Positions 15,118 to 21,403 of a stretch of 28,788 nt of DNA are shown here, piece after piece. Numbering within the stretch: position 1 is the first letter of the stretch; the number at the start of each line of letters is the position of its first letter. Both the position numbers and the translations under genes were made by a program. Source of the stretch: JAAFHS01 sp031396505 (GTDB lineage Bacteria; Pseudomonadota; Alphaproteobacteria; Rhodobacterales; Rhodobacteraceae); NCBI GenBank assembly GCA_031396505.1, contig JANNKX010000239.1:1-28788 (forward strand). The letters are read 5' to 3'. Below the pieces are notes generated by a model that saw only the letters and a list, made by a program, of their open reading frames with translations, was not told the DNA's origin and did no database searches.

Positions 15118-16550
15118 GTCAAACCTCTGAGAGCTGTTTGGGCGGCACGGTAACGCGCGTAGCCGTCGTTGAAAGAAGCCGAAAGTACCGCGACAGGGTC
15201 AATCGTGCGAGCGATCTGCGGCAAAGTCGCAATTTCTGCCCCGGCTCCGGTTGCCGCCATCAGTGCAAGCCGCGCCGCACCGAATGCGCCGCCAAAATCA
15301 CCGGCCACAGGCACCTGAACAGGGCAATCAAGCGCCGTTGCAATGGCCGCCAGCCAGTAGTCGGACCGTGATCCACCACCGACCGCAAGCAGACGTTCAA
15401 ATCGCGTGCCAGTCGCTGCCAGCGCATCGCGGCAGTCGCGAAATGCGAACGTCACGCCTTCCAACACGGCACGCGTGCCCGTGGCACGATCCGTTGCATG
15501 TTCCAGCCCGATAAATGCCCCGCGAATTGCAGCATCGTTCAGCGGCGTCCGCTCACCACCAAGATAGGGCATGAAGCGCGTTTTGCCCGGCGCTTGCAGC
15601 GGCCCTAACTCCCCCGTCAGACTGGAGGAATTGGTCCCTACCAGACCTGCGTACCAGTTCAAGGAATCTGTCGCCGAAAGGATCACACCCATTTGGTGCC
15701 ACATGTCGGGCAGTGCGTGGCAAAAGGTATGCACCGCCGTGGCAGGATCGGGATGGTAGCCATCATTGGCCGCAAAAAGAACGCCGGATGTACCCAGACT
15801 GACGAACGCGTCGCCTGCGCGAACGACGCCGACGCCAACGCCAGAAGCCGCATTGTCACCCCCCCCACCTGCCACAACGACACCGGAAGGCAGGCTCCAG
15901 CGTGCGGCGAGCGCGTCGCGCAAGTTTCCCGAAACCGCCGAACCTTCTACAAGACGCGGCATGTGGCTTCGCGCAAGGCCCGTCACGGCCAGGCAGTCAT
16001 CAGACCAATCGCGTTTGCCAGTGTCCAGCCAACTTGTGCCCGCCGCATCCGACATCTCAGCCACATGCTCGCCCGTAAGCCAGAGGCGCAGATAGTCCTT
16101 TGGTAATAAAACCTTGGCAATGCGGTCCCAGATCGCCGGTTCATGCTGGCAGATCCACGCCAACTTGGGTGCAGTAAATCCCGGAAACACGATATTGCCC
16201 GTCACCCTGCGGAAAAGCGGGTCTGCGTCCAGTTCGGCGGCCTCTTCATGGCTACGGGTATCGTTCCACAGAATACACGGCCGCAGCACCTGATCCGCCG
16301 CATCCAACAGCGTGGCACCGTGCATCTGCCCCGACAGACCGATACCCTGCACATGCGACAATCCGTGCACCGACAGCTGGTCCATCACCGATTCCGCTGC
16401 CGCGATCCAATCAGCCGGGGCCTGTTCGGACCAACCATCCAGCGGACGGCTTACCGACAAAGGCGCAATCGCTTCGACCAACACGCGCTGTGCATCGTCG
16501 ATCAGAACGCCCTTCAGACCCGAAGTCCCAAGGTCAAGTCCGATGTACAT
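15114..16550 (-). CDS. xylB: D-xylulokinase
   Basis: 478 residues from the ATG at 16550, which shares one base with the xylG stop (TGATG). A GTG one codon earlier is possible, but AAAGG sits seven bases before the ATG. It is a FGGY-family kinase that phosphorylates D-xylulose to xylulose 5-phosphate, feeding the pentose phosphate pathway. It shows the N-terminal IGLDLGTSGLKGVL phosphate loop, GLSGQMHGATLLD (71-83), WNDTRS (95-100) and the catalytic Asp232 in AGGGGDNAASG. A G8 homopolymer encodes the glycine run before Asp232; the frame is intact as given. Confidence 0.97.
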   Translation of the reverse strand: MYIGLDLGTSGLKGVLIDDAQRVLVEAIAPLSVSRPLDGWSEQAPADWIAAAESVMDQLSVHGLSHVQGIGLSGQMHGATLLDAADQVLRPCILWNDTRSHEEAAELDADPLFRRVTGNIVFPGFTAPKLAWICQHEPAIWDRIAKVLLPKDYLRLWLTGEHVAEMSDAAGTSWLDTGKRDWSDDCLAVTGLARSHMPRLVEGSAVSGNLRDALAARWSLPSGVVVAGGGGDNAASGVGVGVVRAGDAFVSLGTSGVLFAANDGYHPDPATAVHTFCHALPDMWHQMGVILSATDSLNWYAGLVGTNSSSLTGELGPLQAPGKTRFMPYLGGERTPLNDAAIRGAFIGLEHATDRATGTRAVLEGVTFAFRDCRDALAATGTRFERLLAVGGGSRSDYWLAAIATALDCPVQVPVAGDFGGAFGAARLALMAATGAGAEIATLPQIARTIDPVAVLSASFNDGYARYRAAQTALRGLT

Positions 16551-17308
16551 CACGCAGCCTTTGCAGGCTTCTTGCCAAGAATGATCATCCCCAGAATATC
16601 TTCGTCCGTGACTGCATTCACGTCCACAGTGCCGACAAGCTGCCCGTTCTTCATCACCGACGCCCTGTCACACAGCTTCATCACGTTGTGAATGTCATGC
16701 TCGATAAGGAAAATCCCCAGACCCTGCGCCTTCAGCTCTTGAATAAGCTCGGCCACCATCTGTGTTTCCTGCGGGCCAAGCGCCGCGGTCGGTTCATCCA
16801 TGATCAGGATACGCGCGTTGAAATACACGGCCCGCGCAATGGCCACTGATTGCCGCTGGCCACCCGAAAGCGCCGATACCGGCACATTGAATTTACGGAA
16901 ATTCGGATTGAGGCGCTTCATGATCTTGCGCGTCTCCGCCTCCATTCTGCTGTCATCCAGCACACCACCGGCACCCACAACCTCACGCCCCAGAAACAGG
17001 TTTGAGGCGGCATCAAGATTGTCTGCAAGCGCCAGTGTCTGATAGATCGTCTCGATATTTTGCGCCCGCGCGTCACGCGGGTTATTGATTTCAACCTTTT
17101 GACCGTTAATCAGAATCTCGCCCGCATCCGCCTTGTACGCCCCTGACAGGCATTTGATCAGCGTCGATTTTCCAGCCCCGTTATGGCCCAGAAGACCAAC
17201 CACTTCGCCCGGATAAAGATCGACCGTGACATGATCCACAGCTTTGATCCCACCAAATGAGATCGAGATGTCGCGCAACTCTACAAGTGGGGTTCCTCTA
17301 TTGGTCAT
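16550..17308 (-). CDS. xylG: Xylose ABC transporter ATP-binding protein (single domain)
   Basis: 252 residues with one nucleotide-binding domain: Walker A GHNGAGKST (41-49), signature LSGGQRQ (147-153), Walker B ILIMDEP (Asp171/Glu172) and switch His in LIEHD. It energises D-xylose uptake with XylF and XylH. E. coli XylG is about twice as long with two fused domains. This half-size form, like FrcA of the fructose transporter of rhizobia, must act as a homodimer. The ribosome binding site (GGGGG) overlaps the xylH stop codon nine bases upstream, a tight coupling that fits fixed transporter stoichiometry. Confidence 0.94.
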   Translation of the reverse strand: MTNRGTPLVELRDISISFGGIKAVDHVTVDLYPGEVVGLLGHNGAGKSTLIKCLSGAYKADAGEILINGQKVEINNPRDARAQNIETIYQTLALADNLDAASNLFLGREVVGAGGVLDDSRMEAETRKIMKRLNPNFRKFNVPVSALSGGQRQSVAIARAVYFNARILIMDEPTAALGPQETQMVAELIQELKAQGLGIFLIEHDIHNVMKLCDRASVMKNGQLVGTVDVNAVTDEDILGMIILGKKPAKAA

Positions 17309-17317
17309 GGCGTCCCC

Positions 17318-18646
17318 CTATTTCACGTTTTTGCGGTAAAGCATGTCAAGATAAACGGCCAGAACCAGCGACGTTCCCACCACGATCTTCTGGTATGAAC
17401 CGTCACCAAAGCCAATCAGAACCATTCCGGATTGCAGGCTCAGGATCACAACCGCCCCAAGGATGGCACCATAGACCGTGCCCGAACCGCCAGCCAATGA
17501 CGTGCCCCCGATCACTGCAGCGGCGATCACATAAAGTTCGTCAAGATCACCCATCGCGTTTGTCGCTGAATTCTGACGTGCCGAGACGATGATCGCAGCA
17601 AGGCCCGCAAGCGCCCCCATCAGGGCGAAAACCTTCAGCTTTACCCAACGCGTGTTGATCCCCGCCAGCAGTGCAGCTTCCGGGTTGCCGCCGATCGCAA
17701 AAACATAGCGGCCAAAGCGTGTACGGGTCATCAGAAATGTCATCATGATGGCCACGCTCAGCATCAACAGAACAGGGATCGCAAAGCCATGGCTGATGAA
17801 TGCGCCTTCGGGCACCGACTGGCCCAGTTTGGTATAGTATTGCTCCAGGATGCCCTTCGGCCATGGATAGGCGTTCACCAGAAGTACCGCGCCAATCGCC
17901 ATCACGCAACCAAGGCCTGCCATGGTCACTTCGGCCCACATTGGACGCAACGGGAAATCGTGCCGCTTGCGGTTCTGGCGACCGGTGTAGGTCAGTGCCA
18001 GAATGCCAAGGCAAGCCAGAATGCCGACCACCCAGCTGCCGACCTCACCGACCGCGCCGTACGGCCCGCCACCGAGCAGCGCAAACGTTTCATCCATCGG
18101 CGCGATTGTGCGCCCCGATGCCGAAAGAAACGCCATGCCGCGCCAGATCAGCAGACCACCAAGCGTGACGATGAAGGATGGGATGCCGCGATAGGCGATC
18201 AGCCAGCCGTGAAACGCACCGATCAGCGATCCCATCACCAGACCGACAACGGCGGTCACGATCCAGATGATCGGGTTCCCCAGACCGATCACCGGGGGAA
18301 GAATCTCTGCCTGAAGCAGGCCCATCGCCATACCGGTGACACCGATGATCGAGCCAACAGAAAGATCGATGTTGCGTGTAATGATGACAAGCACCATGCC
18401 CGTCGCCATGATGCCGATATAAGACGTTTGGACAGACAGGTTCCACAGGTTGCGCGGCGTCAGAAATGCACCGCCGCCTCTGAAGAGTTCGCCGTAAAGA
18501 TGGAAGCCGCTCCAGATCAGGATCACCGCAAGAAACATACCCAAAAGGCGTGTGTCAATTTCGGTGGCTTTCAGAAAGCGGCCAATCGGTCCCGGTTGCA
18601 CATCCGGCGCGCCAGATGTGGCGGTGGAAGAAGTAGCCTCAGACAT
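17318..18646 (-). CDS. xylH: Xylose ABC transporter permease
   Basis: 442 residues, a BPD_transp_2 (AraH/RbsC/XylH) inner-membrane permease with about ten hydrophobic segments. Conserved family segments are MVLVIITRNIDLSVGSIIG, VTLGGLLIWRGMAF, RYVFAIGGNPEAALLAGI (the cytoplasmic coupling region) and VIGGTSLAGGSGTVYGAILG. A large central loop around 220-300 is typical of XylH as opposed to shorter RbsC-type permeases. GGGG lies seven bases before the ATG. It is separated from xylF by a 155-bp spacer containing a hairpin and a G8/C8 run. Confidence 0.95.
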   Translation of the reverse strand: MSEATSSTATSGAPDVQPGPIGRFLKATEIDTRLLGMFLAVILIWSGFHLYGELFRGGGAFLTPRNLWNLSVQTSYIGIMATGMVLVIITRNIDLSVGSIIGVTGMAMGLLQAEILPPVIGLGNPIIWIVTAVVGLVMGSLIGAFHGWLIAYRGIPSFIVTLGGLLIWRGMAFLSASGRTIAPMDETFALLGGGPYGAVGEVGSWVVGILACLGILALTYTGRQNRKRHDFPLRPMWAEVTMAGLGCVMAIGAVLLVNAYPWPKGILEQYYTKLGQSVPEGAFISHGFAIPVLLMLSVAIMMTFLMTRTRFGRYVFAIGGNPEAALLAGINTRWVKLKVFALMGALAGLAAIIVSARQNSATNAMGDLDELYVIAAAVIGGTSLAGGSGTVYGAILGAVVILSLQSGMVLIGFGDGSYQKIVVGTSLVLAVYLDMLYRKNVK

Positions 18647-18711
18647 GTTGGTACCCCGGCTGGCAATTTGTTCGTTGGTTGCGCATGGCGCTCAGACCCC
18701 GAAGACAACGC

Positions 18712-18719
18712 GGGGGGGG
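18712..18719. repeat. G8/C8 homopolymer in the xylF-xylH spacer
   Basis: Eight consecutive G on the plus strand, 66 bp upstream of the xylH start. It is noncoding and potentially length-variable. Confidence 0.9.
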
Positions 18720-18762
18720 CAGGCGTCAGCGGCCCTGTATTAAACCGTAAAGAAGGGAAACA

Positions 18763-18790
18763 GCAGGCGCCGGGCAAACCCGACGCCTGC
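18763..18790 (-). terminator. Hairpin downstream of xylF (attenuator)
   Basis: A compound stem, GCAGGCG/CGCCTGC (7 bp) plus inner CGGG/CCCG (4 bp) with a single C/A mismatch and a four-base loop, starts 11 nt after the xylF TAA. The transcript continues TGTTTCCCTTCTTT, a pyrimidine/T-rich tract. This layout is common after binding-protein genes. It fits partial termination that leaves XylF more abundant than XylH/XylG. Confidence 0.75.
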
Positions 18791-18801
18791 TTTCGGATTG
18801 C

Positions 18802-19827
18802 TTATTCGCAGCCGACAACGTCGGCAATTGCGCCTTCGCAGGCCTGCTCTTTGGTGATGTGGCCTGCGTCGATTGCGACGTTCAGGTTTGCAACGGTCAG
18901 CGGGGTCGGTGCCAGCAGGATTGCGTTCATTTCAATCCCCTTCTCGCCACCCGAGAACTTGGTTGCGCCCGCGATCGAGTCGAGCGCCGCACCAGCCGCC
19001 AAGGCCGAGGCGATTTCGCCGGCTGCGGTGCCAAGCTGGCGCGCGTCTTTCCAAACCGAAACAGTCTGCGTGCCGCGTGCAACGCGGTTGATCGCTGCAA
19101 GGTCGCCATCCTGGCCACCCAGCGGGATCGTCAGGCCCTGTGCGGCAAGCGCAGCCGCTGCACCACCCGCCATGCCGTCGTTCTGCGACAGAACGGCGTC
19201 AACGTCGTTGTTTGCGGCGGTCAGGATTTGCTCCATGTTCTTTTGGGCATTTTCCGGCTTCCAGCCATCCGAGAACGCCTCGCCAACAATCGTGATTGCG
19301 CCCGAATCAACGGCAGGCTGGATGACCGACATCATGCCCTGCAGCAGAAAGCCTGCGTTCGGATCGCCCGGATCACCCTTGATGATTGCATAGTTGCCTT
19401 CCGGCACGGCTGCGAACACGTTTTCCGCGATGATCCGGCCCACGCCGACGTTGTCGAACGTCAGATAGAAAGTGCGGTCATCTTCGATCAGACGGTCATA
19501 GCCGACGACCGGGATCCCTTCGGCAGCAGCGGCCTCAATGGCCGGCCCGATGGCGTCTTTGTCCCACGCATTGATGATCAGGGCATTTGCGCCCTGTGCG
19601 ATCAGCGCTTCGATATCCGTCAACTGTTTGGCCGACGACGATTCGGCATCAGCCGAGATATACTCGTTTCCAGCTGCTTCAATCGCAGCCTTCATCGCAG
19701 CTTCGTCAATCTTCCAGCGCTCTTCCTGGAACGAAGCCCAGGACACGCCGATTTTCAGCCCTTCTGCTAGTGCAGCCGACGAAAAGCCTGCCGTCGCAAT
19801 GACGGCGGCAAGAAATACATTCCGCAT
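18802..19827 (-). CDS. xylF: D-xylose periplasmic binding protein
   Basis: 341 residues from the ATG at 19827, with GGAGG six bases upstream; a longer in-frame reading lacks support. An N-terminal signal peptide (MRNVFLAAVIATAGFSSAALA, cleavage predicted before EGLKIG) leads a periplasmic type I sugar-binding fold. Family motifs are KIGVSW at the mature start, DIEALIAQGANALIINAWD, GIPVVGYDRLIED and AVLSQNDGMAGGA. It delivers xylose to XylH/XylG. The C-terminus has two cysteines (Cys330, Cys340) that could form a disulfide. It is the first gene of the operon, read divergently from xylR from a TTGACA-containing promoter. Confidence 0.96.
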   Translation of the reverse strand: MRNVFLAAVIATAGFSSAALAEGLKIGVSWASFQEERWKIDEAAMKAAIEAAGNEYISADAESSSAKQLTDIEALIAQGANALIINAWDKDAIGPAIEAAAAEGIPVVGYDRLIEDDRTFYLTFDNVGVGRIIAENVFAAVPEGNYAIIKGDPGDPNAGFLLQGMMSVIQPAVDSGAITIVGEAFSDGWKPENAQKNMEQILTAANNDVDAVLSQNDGMAGGAAAALAAQGLTIPLGGQDGDLAAINRVARGTQTVSVWKDARQLGTAAGEIASALAAGAALDSIAGATKFSGGEKGIEMNAILLAPTPLTVANLNVAIDAGHITKEQACEGAIADVVGCE

Positions 19828-19846
19828 TGTAGTCCTCCCATAGATG

Positions 19847-19881
19847 CGGCCAGCACATGGCCGGTCCGACAGATTCGTCGG
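19847..19881 (-). promoter_or_regulatory. Two leader hairpins upstream of the xylF ribosome binding site
   Basis: Within the predicted xylF 5' leader, CCGAC-6 nt-GTCGG (19866-19881) and CGGCC-7 nt-GGCCG (19847-19863) lie in series a few bases before the GGAGG. They could modulate xylF mRNA stability or translation. They do not match a riboswitch I recognise. Confidence 0.4.
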
Positions 19882-19890
19882 CACGCGGGG

Positions 19891-19920
19891 AAAATAGCCG
19901 TGAATAATTTCAGTTGTCAA
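19891..19920 (-). promoter_or_regulatory. Predicted xylF operon promoter
   Basis: On the minus strand, a consensus TTGACA (19915-19920) is spaced 18 bp from TATTTT (19891-19896; four of six matches to TATAAT). This predicts transcription starting near 19884 and a leader of about 57 nt. Confidence 0.6.
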
Positions 19921-19968
19921 AATAAAATTCATGGGCAAATCATGTGTTGCCTAGATTTCCGTCGAATT

Positions 19969-19987
19969 CGTGCTGCGATGCAGCACG
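19969..19987. promoter_or_regulatory. 19-bp perfect palindrome, candidate XylR operator
   Basis: CGTGCTGC-GAT-GCAGCACG: 8-bp arms around a 3-bp centre, in the xylF-xylR divergent region. It abuts the predicted -35 of the xylR promoter and lies about 50 bp upstream of the xylF -35. Its size and symmetry suit a dimeric ROK repressor. Assignment to XylR is inferred from position only. Confidence 0.5.
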
Positions 19988-19988
19988 T

Positions 19989-20018
19989 TTGACGCTCTGT
20001 TAGGTCAAAAAGTCTTAT
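19989..20018 (+). promoter_or_regulatory. Predicted xylR promoter
   Basis: TTGACG (19989-19994) and TCTTAT (20013-20018) with an 18-bp spacer. A TTTGAC/GTCAAA inverted repeat (19988-20009) overlaps the -35 and spacer, and could be a second regulator site. The -10 match is weak. Confidence 0.4.
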
Positions 20019-20040
20019 TTTTTGTTCAAAGGTCAAAATA

Positions 20041-21318
20041 ATGGTCTTGCGCGTGCAGCGAGAAACCGAAGAAAGGCGGCAGCCTGGCTGCGGGCCTCTG
20101 ATTCCTCCGCTGTCCGAAACGATGCGCCCCCTCCGGCAGCAAGTCTTCGATCGCATTCGTGCAGCCGGCCTGATTCCCCGTGTTCAACTCGCCAAAGATC
20201 TGGGCGTCAGCCCTGCTTCTGTTACGACACTGACAAGCGAACTGATCGAATGTGGCCTGATCGAAGAAGTCGCAGCCCCGCGCGACAGTGATTCTGGGCG
20301 CGGGCGGCCCGCCGTCGCGTTGGGTGTGCGCGCCGATGCGCACCATGTGGCCGGTCTCAAGATAAGTGATCGTGACATGTCGGCTGTCATTGTCGATTTT
20401 GCCGGTAATCTGATGGCTGACTACCACGTCGCCCGACCGCCAACCGCATTCTCCTTGTCAGAAATTCTGGACGCGACCGAAACGCTGCTGGACAAGGCGT
20501 GCGCCAAGGCTGGCTTTGCGCGACACGAATTATCCGGGGCCGGCATTGCGTTGCCCGGACATATCGACAGTGCCCGCGGCGCCGTCTTATGGTCTTCCGT
20601 GTTGCGCGACCGCGATGCACCACTGGCTTTGGCGGCGTCCGTTCGGCTTGGCCTGCCAGTTCACATCGACAACGACGCGAACCTGTGTGCCCTTGCCGAG
20701 TTGTGGTTCGGGGCCGGACGGTCGCGGTCGGATTTCGCGGTCGTCACCATCGAACATGGCGTCGGTATGGGCCTTGTCATCAACCATCGGCTTTATCGTG
20801 GGGCAATGGGTCTTGGTATGGAGTTGGGGCATACCAAGGTGCAACTCGACGGCGCGCTGTGCCGCTGCGGCCAGCGCGGCTGTCTGGAAGCGTACGTCGC
20901 GGACTATGCCTTGGCGCGTGAAGCGACGACCGCCTTGGATTGGACATACAAAGGCGGGCAGTCGATGATTGTGCTGTTGGAAAGCCTTTATGATCATGCA
21001 AAGGCCGGGAACCAGTCAGCGCGATCCATTTTTAACCGGGCGGGGCGCTATCTGGCGCTTGGTTTGGCCAATGTCGTCAACCTGTTCGACCCCGCGCTGA
21101 TCATCCTGTCCGGCGAGCGGATGCGGTTTGATTACCTTTACGCAGCCGACACACTTGCCGAGATGAAGGCCCATGTCCTGAACACCGGCCGCCCGCTGCC
21201 GCCGATCGAGATTCATGCTTGGGGCGAGATGCTTTGGGCCCATGGTGCTGCGGCCCTTGCGCTGTCCGCCATCAGCGAGACAAGATTATCACCCGCGCGG
21301 GAACTTGCCGCCCAATAA
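20041..21318 (+). CDS. xylR: XylR, ROK-family xylose operon repressor
   Basis: 425 residues. The N-terminal winged helix-turn-helix spans about 30-95 (LAKDLGVSPASVTTLTSELI as the HTH; GRGRPAVAL as the wing). A ROK sugar-kinase-like domain follows. ROK signatures are IDNDANL (209-215) and a zinc site from His264 (ELGHTKV), Cys274, Cys276 and Cys281 (CRCGQRGCLEAY). It probably represses the divergent xylF operon and releases on binding xylose; no inducer evidence exists in the sequence itself. The ATG is supported by AAAGG eight bases upstream, which leaves about 28 residues before the HTH. Called XylR from context; the fold alone says only ROK repressor. Confidence 0.9.
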   Translation: MVLRVQRETEERRQPGCGPLIPPLSETMRPLRQQVFDRIRAAGLIPRVQLAKDLGVSPASVTTLTSELIECGLIEEVAAPRDSDSGRGRPAVALGVRADAHHVAGLKISDRDMSAVIVDFAGNLMADYHVARPPTAFSLSEILDATETLLDKACAKAGFARHELSGAGIALPGHIDSARGAVLWSSVLRDRDAPLALAASVRLGLPVHIDNDANLCALAELWFGAGRSRSDFAVVTIEHGVGMGLVINHRLYRGAMGLGMELGHTKVQLDGALCRCGQRGCLEAYVADYALAREATTALDWTYKGGQSMIVLLESLYDHAKAGNQSARSIFNRAGRYLALGLANVVNLFDPALIILSGERMRFDYLYAADTLAEMKAHVLNTGRPLPPIEIHAWGEMLWAHGAAALALSAISETRLSPARELAAQ

Positions 21319-21321
21319 CCG

Positions 21322-21394
21322 CGTTGAACCCGCGAAGTCAGTCGTGAATTGCCGATGCATGCGTTCCATGACATAGCGTCAAGGCGGTTCAACG
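21322..21394 (+). other. Long-range 9-bp inverted repeat upstream of tamA
   Basis: CGTTGAACC (21322-21330) is exactly complementary to GGTTCAACG (21386-21394), spanning almost the entire xylR-tamA gap and ending nine bases before the tamA start codon. In RNA it could enclose a 55-nt loop and partly occlude the tamA ribosome binding site. No clear tamA promoter or xylR terminator was found in this 85-bp gap. Confidence 0.35.
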
Positions 21395-21403
21395 GGGGCA
21401 GAA

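Noticed and set aside
17789..19393. A 534-codon open frame on the plus strand opposite xylH and xylF
   Set aside because: It is antisense to two well-supported genes, runs through the intergenic hairpin and G8 tract, is rich in Arg/His/Asp/Cys as expected of a complement frame, and has no recognisable domain.
18859..19770. A 303-codon plus-strand frame opposite xylF
   Set aside because: Antisense shadow; the apparent Cys/His richness arises from complementing Ala/Val/Met codons.
20025..21300. Multiple minus-strand and frame-shifted open frames opposite xylR
   Set aside because: They are shadows of xylR, which has clear HTH, ROK and zinc-site motifs in its own frame.
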